From: Chloroflexi bacterium RBG_13_53_26 | GTDB taxonomy: Bacteria; Chloroflexota; Dehalococcoidia; UBA2247; RBG-13-53-26 | DNA length: 16,188 nucleotides | Direction of reading: 5' to 3' | NCBI GenBank assembly: GCA_001795035.1 | Contig: MGMW01000042.1 | Coordinates: 1 to 16,188, forward strand | Shown: piece by piece, positions 6,488 to 14,605 of the stretch | Layout of the letters: each line of letters starts with the position of its first letter | How positions within the stretch are numbered: position 1 is the first letter of the stretch | Notes under the pieces: model-generated | What the model was told of the DNA's origin: nothing | Seen by the model: the letters and a program-made list of their open reading frames with translations, nothing else | Database searches by the model: none | Made by a program: the position numbers and the translations under genes

Positions 6488-6517
6488 AAGATACCAGTTG
6501 TAACCTCACCTGTTCAA
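6488..6517 (-). promoter_or_regulatory. Possible promoter of the geranylgeranyl-reductase-family gene
   Basis: On the minus strand TTGAAC (6517-6512), 18 bases, TATCTT (6493-6488). Both boxes are only partial matches. It overlaps the plus-strand xth promoter, so the two divergent genes would share a control region. Confidence 0.3.
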
Positions 6518-6526
6518 GCCTATACT
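6498..6526 (+). promoter_or_regulatory. Sigma70-type promoter of xth
   Basis: TTGTAA (6498-6503), a 17-base spacer and TATACT (6521-6526). The start point would be near 6533, about 22 bases before the xth ATG. Confidence 0.55.
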
Positions 6527-6554
6527 GGCGGTTGGAGGCACTTAGAGGAGTAGC

Positions 6555-7334
6555 ATGAGGGAGATCAAGATCCTGTGCTGGAACGTCAATGGAATAAGAG
6601 CGGTGGCCGGAAAGGGATTCCTGGAATGGCTGAACAAAGAAAGCCCTGATATCCTCTGTCTGCAGGAAACGAAGGCACAGCCGGATCAGCTCAACAAAGA
6701 CATCCGGGAACCAAATAATTACAGCGCATATTGGAACTATCCTACCCAAAAAGGTTACAGCGGCGTGGCCACCCTCACCAGAGAAAAGCCACTCAGCGTC
6801 CGAACCGGTTTTGGCATGCCACAATTCGATACCGAGGGGAGGACAATTGTCGCAGAATTCCCCGGATTCACCATCATAAACATATACTTCCCCAACGGGA
6901 AGAAGGACGAGCAGCGACTGAAATACAAGATGGACTTCTATGAAGCTTTCCTCCAGTTTGTAGAACCTTTGAGAGCGCAAGATAAGAAGGTTATCATCTG
7001 CGGCGATTTCAACACTGCCCACAAGGAAATAGACCTCGCCCGCCCGAAAGAGAATGAGAAGGTCTCCGGCTTCCTGCCCGTTGAAAGGGCATGGATGGAC
7101 AAGTTCGTCTCCCACGGCTACGTCGACACGTTCCGTCAGTTCAACAGGGAGCCCGGGCAGTATACGTGGTGGGATTTGAAGTCGAGAGCCAGAGAAAGGA
7201 ATGTGGGCTGGAGGATTGACTACTTTTTCGTAACTGAGAACCTGCTGCCCTCGGTTTCTAGCGCGTACATAATGCCTGGGGTGACTGGCTCCGATCACTG
7301 CCCAGTGGGGATCAGGCTTACAACAAAAGAGTAG
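6555..7334 (+). CDS. xth: Exodeoxyribonuclease III (AP endonuclease)
   Basis: A 259-residue member of the exonuclease III / AP endonuclease family (EEP fold), which nicks DNA at abasic sites and removes 3'-blocking groups in base excision repair. All active-site blocks are present: WNVNGIRA (N10, N12), LQETK (metal-binding E38), NIYFPNG (Y111), GDFNTAH (D151, N153), RIDYFF and GSDHCPV (D247, H248). Length matches E. coli Xth (268). ATG 6555 is preceded by AGAGGAG with a short four-base gap. It has its own promoter, diverges from the flavoprotein gene, and sits 122 bases before the amino-acid transporter operon, to which it is probably unrelated in function. Confidence 0.97.
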   Translation: MREIKILCWNVNGIRAVAGKGFLEWLNKESPDILCLQETKAQPDQLNKDIREPNNYSAYWNYPTQKGYSGVATLTREKPLSVRTGFGMPQFDTEGRTIVAEFPGFTIINIYFPNGKKDEQRLKYKMDFYEAFLQFVEPLRAQDKKVIICGDFNTAHKEIDLARPKENEKVSGFLPVERAWMDKFVSHGYVDTFRQFNREPGQYTWWDLKSRARERNVGWRIDYFFVTENLLPSVSSAYIMPGVTGSDHCPVGIRLTTKE

Positions 7335-7373
7335 AAGTGTTTCACAAAGCATGCCCTTAAATAGTCTGTTATT

Positions 7374-7402
7374 TGCATAGCCTTCAGCTTACCTGATATA
7401 AT
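7374..7402 (+). promoter_or_regulatory. Extended -10 promoter of the liv-ior operon
   Basis: A perfect -10 box TATAAT (7397-7402) with the extended TG (7394-7395). A weak -35, TTGCAT (7374-7379), lies 17 bases upstream. The leader of about 48 bases carries a short hairpin CCCGA-ATCA-TCGGG (7417-7430) before the G-rich ribosome-binding site at 7444-7449. Confidence 0.6.
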
Positions 7403-7456
7403 GCCACCCAAATTCACCCGAATCATCGGGGGAAAAGAAGAAAGGGGGGTTCCTGT

Positions 7457-8632
7457 ATGAAGAAATGGATCGGTGTACTGTTGGTCGTATTCCTGTTATG
7501 TGCAGCAATTCCTTTGATGGGCTGTGCGGAAGAGAAGGAAGATTACGTCGTGGGGGCAATATTCTCAACGAGCGGTAGCGCATCAGATCTGGGTGTACCG
7601 GAAGAGCGAACGGTGAATATGATGGTGGACCAGATCAATGCCGATGGCGGTATCAATGGGCATAAATTGAGAGTCATAATATACGACGATGCCAGTGACT
7701 CAACAAAGTGCGTGACAATGGCCAACAAGCTCATCGACGATGACAATGTGCTGGCTATCATAGGACCTACAACCAGCGGGAACAGTATGGCCATCATAGA
7801 AACCGTCACGGCAGCAGAGGTTCCGCTGGTTTCCTGCGCTGCCAGTATTGACATTGTGACCCCGGTGGAGGAGAGATACTGGGTGTTTAAGACCCCTCAA
7901 ACCGAGGTCCAGGCAATCCGAGAAATCTACAGATACCTTGAAGCACAGGAAATCACCAAAATTGCCATTCTCACCTCCACCAGCGGTTTTGGAACCGCGG
8001 GCAGGAAATATCTTCTAAGTGAAAAGGACAGCTACGGAATCACGGTTGTGGATGATCAAACATTCAGTGACGGTGACACCAGCATGCAATCCCAACTTAC
8101 CCACATCAAGGGCACAGCCGCCGAAGCAGTGGTGAGTTGGGGCATCAACAAAGAATCGGCCATCATCGCCCAGGACATGGTAACACTGGGCATGACCATT
8201 CCTTTGTTCTGCAGCCACGGAATTGCCAACCAGGCATTCATTGATCAGGCTGGGGATGCCGCTAACGGAGTCATCTTCCCTGCAGGTAAACTGCTGGTCA
8301 TCGCTGATGTTCCAGAGGCAGATCCACAGAAAGAGGTACTGACCCAATACAAGGAAGACTACGAAACTATCCACGGCGAAGGCACTGTCAATACATTCGG
8401 AGGGCATGCCTACGATGCTCTGATGATGGTAGTCATGGCGCTGGAGGAGATTGAGGGAGGCCTGGATACGGCAGAGGCCAGGCAGGCGATCAGGGATCAG
8501 ATAGAGCAGATCAGCGACTTTGCCGGGACGGGGGGTGTTTTCACCATGTCCTCCACAGATCATCTTGGGATGGCACCCGGTTCTCTCGCTCTGATAGAAA
8601 TCAAGGATGGAGAGTGGACCTGGCTCCAATAG
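7457..8632 (+). CDS. livK: Branched-chain amino acid ABC transporter substrate-binding lipoprotein (LivK type)
   Basis: A 391-residue type I periplasmic-binding-fold protein (Peripla_BP_6). It begins with a lipoprotein signal peptide: KK, a hydrophobic run, and the lipobox L-M-G-C with Cys23 as the lipidated residue. The mature domain starts YVVGAIFSTSGSAS, the usual strand and ligand loop of LivJ/LivK proteins, and continues with AIIGPTTSG and the VPLVSCAAS segment that contact the ligand. It would capture amino acids or related acids outside the membrane and hand them to LivHM. Being lipidated, it is tethered to a membrane, consistent with an organism that has one membrane, though Gram-negative cases exist. 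It heads the transporter operon. A strong hairpin after the stop probably gives it more transcript than the downstream genes. The ligand cannot be read from sequence. Confidence 0.93.
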   Translation: MKKWIGVLLVVFLLCAAIPLMGCAEEKEDYVVGAIFSTSGSASDLGVPEERTVNMMVDQINADGGINGHKLRVIIYDDASDSTKCVTMANKLIDDDNVLAIIGPTTSGNSMAIIETVTAAEVPLVSCAASIDIVTPVEERYWVFKTPQTEVQAIREIYRYLEAQEITKIAILTSTSGFGTAGRKYLLSEKDSYGITVVDDQTFSDGDTSMQSQLTHIKGTAAEAVVSWGINKESAIIAQDMVTLGMTIPLFCSHGIANQAFIDQAGDAANGVIFPAGKLLVIADVPEADPQKEVLTQYKEDYETIHGEGTVNTFGGHAYDALMMVVMALEEIEGGLDTAEARQAIRDQIEQISDFAGTGGVFTMSSTDHLGMAPGSLALIEIKDGEWTWLQ

Positions 8633-8663
8633 AGATCTGCCCGATCGTCAGTTTCCAAGCATC

Positions 8664-8699
8664 AAATAGAGGGGGGAAAGGTGATTCCCCCCTCTATTT
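8664..8699 (+). terminator. Strong hairpin terminator/attenuator between livK and livH
   Basis: AAATAGAGGGGGGAA (8664-8678) pairs exactly with TTCCCCCCTCTATTT (8685-8699) across a six-base loop, a 15-pair perfect stem ending in TTTC. It probably causes partial termination or protects the livK mRNA end, so the binding protein is made in excess over the permease. The T-tract is short, so read-through is expected. Confidence 0.75.
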
Positions 8700-8727
8700 C
8701 TGATCTCGAGACTACGAGAGTCTAAAG

Positions 8728-9615
8728 ATGTCGGCGGACCAGTTTCTTCAGTACCTCGTATCTGGGCTTACGCAGGGTAGCATCTATGCCCTGGTTGGGC
8801 TGGGATTTACCATTATCTATGCAGTAACCAGGATCATTAACTTCGCTCAAGGCGAGTTTGTGATGCTGGGCGGCATGCTTTCATTCACACTCATCGCTTC
8901 CGTCGGGATTCCGATCGTCCCTGCCCTCGTTCTATCAGTGCTGGTGGCAGCCGCAGTTGGAGGGGTTCTCTACCTGCTGGCTATTCGCCCGGCGCGCAGG
9001 GCTTCAGTGGCAAGCCTGATCATAATCACCATCGGGGCGGCAATATTCATCCGCGGTATTGCCAGTGAGCTTTGGGGTGTTGATGCAGTGCGCCCTCCAT
9101 CTTTCACCGGTGACTCATCTATTCAATTCCTCGGTGCCTATATCCATCCTCAGGCTCTCTGGATAATCGGGACCACAGTGGTAGTAACAGTGATCTTGCA
9201 ACTCTTCCTTTCCTACACCATCGTGGGCAAGGCCTTGAATGCATGCGCCATAAACCCCGCAGCAGCCAGACTGGTTGGCATAAATCCAGCAGCAATGGGG
9301 CTGGTTGCTTTCATTCTGGCAGCCTCACTGGGAGGAATCGCAGGCGTAGTCATGGCCCCCCTGACACTGACATCCTACCATGTGGGTGTCATGCTGGGCC
9401 TCAAGGGTTTTGTGGCAGCTTCTATCGGGGGCTTCAAGAGCCCACTGGCTGCTGTCGTCGGAGGTATCACCCTAGGAATTGTTGAATCGCTTGCGGTGGG
9501 CCTCGATTGGGGGCCATTCACTTCGGCTTACAAGGATGCCATTGCCCTGGTGGTCCTTCTTGTCATCCTGCTAGCCAGGGCTGGCAAACTCGCGGCGGAG
9601 GAAAGAGTCAGCTGA
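8728..9615 (+). CDS. livH: Branched-chain amino acid ABC transporter permease LivH
   Basis: A 295-residue integral membrane permease with about eight hydrophobic segments. The N-terminal block LTQGSIYALVGLGFTIIY and the RIINFAQGEFVMLGG segment are hallmark LivH sequences. The cytoplasmic coupling loop is at GKALNACAINPAAARLVGIN (near residues 168-190), where the ATPases dock. It forms the translocation path with LivM. ATG 8728 lies 95 bases after the livK stop, beyond the hairpin; the ribosome-binding site is weak. The stop TGA shares bases with the livM ATG (TGATG). Confidence 0.93.
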   Translation: MSADQFLQYLVSGLTQGSIYALVGLGFTIIYAVTRIINFAQGEFVMLGGMLSFTLIASVGIPIVPALVLSVLVAAAVGGVLYLLAIRPARRASVASLIIITIGAAIFIRGIASELWGVDAVRPPSFTGDSSIQFLGAYIHPQALWIIGTTVVVTVILQLFLSYTIVGKALNACAINPAAARLVGINPAAMGLVAFILAASLGGIAGVVMAPLTLTSYHVGVMLGLKGFVAASIGGFKSPLAAVVGGITLGIVESLAVGLDWGPFTSAYKDAIALVVLLVILLARAGKLAAEERVS

Positions 9616-10598
9616 TGTTTGTTCGGATGCAAAGCAAAGCGGGCTATCTGATTGCTGCTGCATTGATCGTGCTACTTCTCCTGATACCCTTTGACTGGTT
9701 CCTCGTTCGCTACACAACTCTGATGATATTCATTGGCATCAACACAATGGTCACAGTTGGCCTGTGTCTCCTCATGGGCTACACCGGACAGGTCTCCCTG
9801 GGACAGGCAGCCTTCTTCGGTATGGGAGCCTATTTCTCTGCCATCCTGAGCAAGAGCTACGATGTCAACCCCTGGCTGGCGATGCTGATAGGAGCCATAG
9901 CCACAGGTGCCTTTGCCTACGTCATAGGCTATCCCATATTCAGGCTGCGAGGTAACTACCTGGCCATGGCCACCCTCGGGTTAGGCATAATCATGTATAT
10001 CCTGTTCAGGCAGCTTTCACAATACACGGGCGGCCCAGATGGGATGGCCGGGATTCCGTACCTGTGCATTGGCGGTTTCGATTTCGATACCAAATTCAGG
10101 CGCTATTTTCTGGTTTGGTTCTTCTGCCTCGCCATCCTGCTGGTATCTCAAAACATAGTGAGATCCAGAGCAGGCAGAGCACTAAGGGCTATTCACGGAA
10201 GCGAGGCTGCAGCAGATTCTCTGGGCATCAACGTAGCCCAGTTCAAAGTGAAGATATTTGTCCTGAGCGCTGTTTATGCCTCTCTGGCCGGTAGCCTCTT
10301 TGTCCACCATCTCCGTTTCGTAAGCCCTCAGCCCTTCGACTTCATCGCCTCAGTGATGATAGTGGTGATGGCAGTGATCGGAGGATTGGCCAGCATCTGG
10401 GGCGCGATTTTCGGTGCCGCCACGGTCCGAATACTGAGCGATGAACTGTTACTCCAGTTCGGTAGCTGGGATGTTATCATCTATGGCCTTATACTAATGC
10501 TGGTGATGATTTTCATGCCACAAGGTCTGTTTGTCGGTCTGAAAGAAGCCTACGAACGCTTGCGCCTGAAGTATACACAGAGAGGTGCTGAGCCTTGA
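9615..10598 (+). CDS. livM: Branched-chain amino acid ABC transporter permease LivM
   Basis: A 327-residue membrane permease, the partner of LivH. The family block GYTGQVSLGQAAFFGMGAY lies near residues 52-70. The coupling loop is GRALRAIHGSEAAADSLGIN, followed by a membrane segment. The start ATG 9615 overlaps the livH TGA, a typical coupled junction, and a GGAGG lies 14 bases upstream; the frame is open further upstream but that part is antisense-like sequence inside livH. The stop TGA overlaps the livG TTG start. Hydrophobic segments number about nine or ten. Confidence 0.93.
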   Translation: MFVRMQSKAGYLIAAALIVLLLLIPFDWFLVRYTTLMIFIGINTMVTVGLCLLMGYTGQVSLGQAAFFGMGAYFSAILSKSYDVNPWLAMLIGAIATGAFAYVIGYPIFRLRGNYLAMATLGLGIIMYILFRQLSQYTGGPDGMAGIPYLCIGGFDFDTKFRRYFLVWFFCLAILLVSQNIVRSRAGRALRAIHGSEAAADSLGINVAQFKVKIFVLSAVYASLAGSLFVHHLRFVSPQPFDFIASVMIVVMAVIGGLASIWGAIFGAATVRILSDELLLQFGSWDVIIYGLILMLVMIFMPQGLFVGLKEAYERLRLKYTQRGAEP

Positions 10599-11371
10599 GC
10601 CAGAGCATGTTAGAGACCAAGAAATTGTGCAAGACCTTTGGCGGGTTGGTTGCTCTGGATAATCTGGACCTGGCCATAGAAGCAGGCAGGATCACCGCGA
10701 TCATAGGCCCTAACGGCGCTGGTAAGACCACTCTGTTCAACCTTGTAGCCGGTGTCTATCCCGTGAGCAAGGGTGAGATCCTCTTTCGAGGAACTCCCCT
10801 GAACAACATGGCAACCCACAAAAGAACTGCGATGGGTATTGCCCGCACATTTCAAAATGTTCTCCTCTTTGGCAACATGACTGCCCTGGAGAATGTCATG
10901 ACAGGACAACATGTCCGGAGCCAGTACGGCTTCTTCGAGGCCGCACTGCGACTACCAAAGGCCCATCGAGAGGAAGAGACTGTCTCCCTCAAAGCCACGA
11001 AATACCTGAACCTGGTTGGGCTAGGTATGTATGCCCAGCAGAATGCCCTTGATCTACCCTTGGGCCAGCAGAAGCTCCTGACCATCGCCCGGGCCCTGGC
11101 TACCGAGCCCCATTTCCTCATGCTGGATGAGCCCGGTGCCGGCTTGAATACCCTGGAGAAACGGGCCCTCGGTGACCTGGTCAGACGTATTCGTGACATG
11201 GGAATCAGTGTGCTGTTGGTGGAACATGATATGGACCTGGTCATGGGCCTTGCGGAGAGGGTCGTTGTCCTCGACAGCGGGCAGAAGATAGCCGAGGGCA
11301 CCGCTGCAGAGATTCAAAGGAACCAGAGGGTCATTGCGGCTTACCTTGGCGAAGAAGAGGAAGTGGAATAA
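10595..11371 (+). CDS. livG: Branched-chain amino acid ABC transporter ATPase LivG
   Basis: A 258-residue ABC ATPase. Walker A is GPNGAGKTT (about 38-46), the Q-loop region ARTFQN follows, the signature is LPLGQQ (a common LivG variant of LSGGQ), Walker B is FLMLDEP and the switch His is in LLVEHDMD. The insert between the Q-loop and the signature (FEAALRLPKAHREEE) and the C-terminal end IAAYLGEE are typical of LivG. The start is TTG 10595, overlapping the livM stop (TTGA), with AGAGGT eight bases upstream. An ATG at 10607 lacks a well-placed ribosome-binding site. With LivF it powers the LivHM permease. Confidence 0.93.
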   Translation: MSQSMLETKKLCKTFGGLVALDNLDLAIEAGRITAIIGPNGAGKTTLFNLVAGVYPVSKGEILFRGTPLNNMATHKRTAMGIARTFQNVLLFGNMTALENVMTGQHVRSQYGFFEAALRLPKAHREEETVSLKATKYLNLVGLGMYAQQNALDLPLGQQKLLTIARALATEPHFLMLDEPGAGLNTLEKRALGDLVRRIRDMGISVLLVEHDMDLVMGLAERVVVLDSGQKIAEGTAAEIQRNQRVIAAYLGEEEEVE

Positions 11372-11374
11372 CTG

Positions 11375-12133
11375 ATGTTGAAGATTGAAAAGGCGTCGGT
11401 GGCCTACGGCCGAGCTACAGCGCTACGAGATGTGTCCCTGTTGGTAAACGCCGGGGAGATCGTTACCCTCATAGGGGCGAATGGGGCCGGCAAGACCACT
11501 CTGCTTAACGCTGTATCAGGGATGGTGCCTCTCAAAAGCGGCAACATCTGGCTCAATGATGTCAAGCTATCCGGCCATCCGCCTCACAAGACAGTGAGAT
11601 TGGGGATGGGCTACGTCCCCGAAGGAAGACAAGTATTCGGCTCTATGACAGTGATGGATAATCTGACGATGGGCAGCTATACTCTGTTCTCCAGGACCTG
11701 GTTTGGCGCACTACGATATTCGGGATGGGCTCTCCGTAGTGACCGCACCAGGTCCAATCTGGAAATGGTCTTCAAGCTCTTTCCTGTGCTCAAGGAGCGA
11801 AAGAGTCAACAGGCGGGCAGCCTCAGCGGCGGTGAGCAGCAGATGCTGGCCATCGGACGGGCACTCATGTCATCGCCCAAGATCCTGTTGCTTGACGAGC
11901 CGTCTCTCGGCCTGGCTCCCAATCTGGTGAAGGATATCCTGCGGCTCCTGGCCAGACTCAGGGACGAGGGGCTCACCATGCTGCTCATCGAGCAGGATGC
12001 TGCTGCTGCCCTCAAGATTGCCGACAGAGGCTATGTCATGGAAAGGGGGCGCATCGTGGTAGAGGGCAGCTCTCGAGAATTACTCAGGAATGACGAGGTG
12101 AGACAAGCGTATCTGGGCAAGACCAGAGCCTAA
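11375..12133 (+). CDS. livF: Branched-chain amino acid ABC transporter ATPase LivF
   Basis: A 252-residue ABC ATPase. Walker A is GANGAGKTT, followed by the LivF-type GMGYVPEGRQVFGSMTV segment, the signature LSGGEQQMLAIGRAL, Walker B ILLLDEPSLGLAP and the switch His position replaced by Gln (LLIEQD), as is usual for LivF. It is somewhat longer than the common 235 residues because of an insert after MGSYTLFS (about 20 residues, aromatic and basic). The start ATG 11375 lies three bases after the livG stop. It forms the ATPase pair with LivG. Confidence 0.93.
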   Translation: MLKIEKASVAYGRATALRDVSLLVNAGEIVTLIGANGAGKTTLLNAVSGMVPLKSGNIWLNDVKLSGHPPHKTVRLGMGYVPEGRQVFGSMTVMDNLTMGSYTLFSRTWFGALRYSGWALRSDRTRSNLEMVFKLFPVLKERKSQQAGSLSGGEQQMLAIGRALMSSPKILLLDEPSLGLAPNLVKDILRLLARLRDEGLTMLLIEQDAAAALKIADRGYVMERGRIVVEGSSRELLRNDEVRQAYLGKTRA

Positions 12134-12154
12134 AGCCGCATCGAAGAAGGATTC

Positions 12155-13984
12155 ATGAAGAAACTACTTAGTGGCAACGAAGCCATGGCACTGGGGGCCT
12201 ATCACGCTGGTTTGAGTTTGGCTGCCGCCTACCCGGGAACTCCCAGCACCGAGATAATGGAGAATCTGGCCAAATTCCAGGGTATTTATGTTGAGTGGTC
12301 TACCAATGAGAAAGTGGCCCTGGAAGTAGCTATGGGGGCCTCCTACGGCGGGGTGAGAGCCCTGGCCTCCATGAAACACGTAGGCTTGAATGTCGCCGCA
12401 GACCCGTTCTTCGCCGTCTCTGTGACAGGAGTGCGGGGAGGACTGGTAGTGATATGCTGCGATGATCCCGGCATGCACAGTTCGCAGAACGAGCAGGACA
12501 ACCGCCACTACGCCCGCTTCGCCAAAGTCCCCATGTTGGAGCCAAGTGACAGTCAAGAGGCCTATAGCCTCATGGAGTGGGCTTTCAAGATCAGCGAAGA
12601 GTTCGATACTCCGGTTCTCTTCCGCAGCACTACACGGATATCTCACTGTAAGACGGTGGCGAAGATAGCTGACTCTCCGGAGATGAAGAGGAAGCAGCCC
12701 AGGTTTGTCAGGGATCTTCACAAATTCGTTATGGTTCCATCCAACGCACGGCCCAGACATCCCCTCATGGAGGAGCGCGTACAGAAGCTGTCCTCCTACT
12801 TTGAGACTTTCCCCCTCAATGAGATGATTCTCAGAGATCGGAACACGGGTATCATATCGGCTGGGGTTGCCTATCAATACGCTAGAGAGGTATTTCGCGA
12901 CGCCAGTTTCCTCAAGCTGGTGACGACCTACCCCCTCCCTGAGAATCTCATACGCAGATTCGCTTCAGAGGTAAAGAGGGTGGTAGTGGTCGAAGAACTG
13001 GATCCGTTCATCGAAGACCATCTCAAAGCCATGGGGATAAATGTTATCGGCAAGCAACTGGTGCCCATTGTCGGAGAACTCAATCCCCAGATGCTGGAGG
13101 AGAGTGCCACAAATCTTCGTCTTCTGCCTCAGCCTGATACACCTCCATCGGCAAGAACGGCAGAGCATGAACTCCCCCCACGTCCACCCCTGCTATGTCC
13201 CGGCTGCCCACATGCTGCCACATCCTACGCGCTCAGGAGACTGGGGTTCTACCATATTGTGCCGCAGGATGACCCGGAATCACAGAAGCAACCGGCGGCG
13301 CACCTCAAGCGCCAGGGAATCATAGCCACCAGTGACATTGGATGCTACACTTTGGCAGTCTACCCACCGCTTCTAGCCCTGGATACGTGCGCTTGTATGG
13401 GGGCCAGCATCGGACAGGCTCACGGGCTGGAAAAAGCCGGAGTGACCAACAAGATAGTCAGCGTCATCGGCGATTCCACCTTCCTTCACTCAGGCATTAC
13501 CAGCCTCGTGAATGTTGTGTATAATGAAGGACGTGGCACAGTGATCATCCTGGACAACAACACTACCGCCATGACGGGTCACCAAGGACATCCGGGCACA
13601 GGCATATCAGCCAGAGGTGAGAAGGCACAAAGAGTAGTAATAGAAGACCTCTCCAGAGGAATCGGCGTTCGGGACGTGAATGTCATAGGCGCCTTCGACC
13701 TGCCCGCGATCGAAGCCACCATAAGGCGATGTGTGGAGACAGATGAACCCTCGGTGATAGTTGTCCGCGGAGACTGCCCCCTCAGAGTCAGGGAGAAAGG
13801 CAAACCACTGGTGGTGAACCTGGAAGAATGCGACAGGTGCTACAACTGCCTCCGAGTCGGCTGCCCTGCCATATCCAGGGACAATGACGATGTAAGGATA
13901 GATACCCTCATGTGCGTGGGCGACAGGTGTTCGCTCTGCCTGCAAGTATGCCATCGCCAGGCCATCAAAGTGAGTGACAGATGA
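12155..13984 (+). CDS. iorA: Indolepyruvate ferredoxin oxidoreductase, alpha subunit
   Basis: A 609-residue subunit of the enzyme that converts aryl-pyruvates (from Trp, Phe, Tyr) plus CoA to aryl-acetyl-CoA, CO2 and reduced ferredoxin. The N-terminal pyrimidine-binding domain has GNEAMALGAYHAGL and AAYPGTPSTEI. The thiamine-diphosphate site is GDSTFLHSGI to LDNNTTAMTG (about 439-473). The C-terminus has two 4Fe-4S motifs: C559-x2-C562-x2-C565-x4-C570-P and C587-x4-C592-x2-C595-x3-C599. The second is followed by His instead of the usual Pro. Length fits the family (about 600-650). It is 21 bases after livF and overlaps iorB by ATGA, so it belongs to the transporter operon, linking amino acid uptake to oxidation. 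The ribosome-binding site AGAAGG is close to the start. Confidence 0.94.
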   Translation: MKKLLSGNEAMALGAYHAGLSLAAAYPGTPSTEIMENLAKFQGIYVEWSTNEKVALEVAMGASYGGVRALASMKHVGLNVAADPFFAVSVTGVRGGLVVICCDDPGMHSSQNEQDNRHYARFAKVPMLEPSDSQEAYSLMEWAFKISEEFDTPVLFRSTTRISHCKTVAKIADSPEMKRKQPRFVRDLHKFVMVPSNARPRHPLMEERVQKLSSYFETFPLNEMILRDRNTGIISAGVAYQYAREVFRDASFLKLVTTYPLPENLIRRFASEVKRVVVVEELDPFIEDHLKAMGINVIGKQLVPIVGELNPQMLEESATNLRLLPQPDTPPSARTAEHELPPRPPLLCPGCPHAATSYALRRLGFYHIVPQDDPESQKQPAAHLKRQGIIATSDIGCYTLAVYPPLLALDTCACMGASIGQAHGLEKAGVTNKIVSVIGDSTFLHSGITSLVNVVYNEGRGTVIILDNNTTAMTGHQGHPGTGISARGEKAQRVVIEDLSRGIGVRDVNVIGAFDLPAIEATIRRCVETDEPSVIVVRGDCPLRVREKGKPLVVNLEECDRCYNCLRVGCPAISRDNDDVRIDTLMCVGDRCSLCLQVCHRQAIKVSDR

Positions 13985-14589
13985 TCAACGCTGACATATT
14001 GATGACCGGGGTCGGCGGCCAGGGCGTGATCCTGGCCAGCGATGCTCTGGCAGAGATAGCCATGAAGGCTGGTTACGACGTGAAGAAATCAGACTCCCTA
14101 GGCATGTCCCAGAGAGGGGGCAGCGTCGTAAGCCATCTAAGAATAGGTGAACGAATCTTCTCCCCCATGATCAAGAAGGGAGACGCTGACTTCATACTGG
14201 GATTCGAGCGCCTGGAAGGTGCCAGATGGGTGGATTACCTCAGGAAAGACGGTGTCGCCATCATCAATAACCTGGCAATTCCGCCCCTCTCTGTGGTGGG
14301 TGGCGCTTCAAAATACCCCAGTGTGAGCGAGGTGGAGGACGCCGTTCGCCAACGCACTGACCAGATTCACTTCATCCCCGGAACGGAAATCGCTACGGAA
14401 CTGGGCAATCCCCAGGCTCTAAATGTGCTGTTGGTCGGTTTTCTCTCTTTTTTTCTTGGGATAGATGAGAAGGCGTATGTTGAGGATCTTTCCCAGCGAG
14501 TGCCGCCGAAATTCCTTGAGATCAATCTGAAAGCCTTTGCCCGAGGCAGGGAAGAGGCACTGCGCAGAAAACAAACCGGACACCACTGA
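13981..14589 (+). CDS. iorB: Indolepyruvate ferredoxin oxidoreductase, beta subunit
   Basis: A 202-residue gamma-type domain of the 2-oxoacid:ferredoxin oxidoreductases. The N-terminal TGVGGQGVILASDAL is the family signature, followed by KKSDSLGMSQRGGSVVSHLRIG, also diagnostic for IorB. It pairs with IorA to complete the enzyme; this domain helps bind CoA. Its ATG shares bases with the iorA stop (ATGA), so the two subunits are translated in step. Length matches the usual 190-210 residues. Confidence 0.94.
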   Translation: MINADILMTGVGGQGVILASDALAEIAMKAGYDVKKSDSLGMSQRGGSVVSHLRIGERIFSPMIKKGDADFILGFERLEGARWVDYLRKDGVAIINNLAIPPLSVVGGASKYPSVSEVEDAVRQRTDQIHFIPGTEIATELGNPQALNVLLVGFLSFFLGIDEKAYVEDLSQRVPPKFLEINLKAFARGREEALRRKQTGHH

Positions 14590-14605
14590 TTCAGGAGGCG
14601 TGTAC

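Noticed and set aside
6465..7352. 295-codon minus-strand frame opposite xth
   Set aside because: It lies entirely antisense to a textbook exonuclease III and resembles no protein family.
9507..9614. Upstream extension of livM
   Set aside because: This part overlaps livH out of phase; ATG 9615 gives the normal family start and a coupled TGATG junction.
12164..12877. 237-codon minus-strand frame opposite iorA
   Set aside because: Antisense shadow of a gene with clear motifs.
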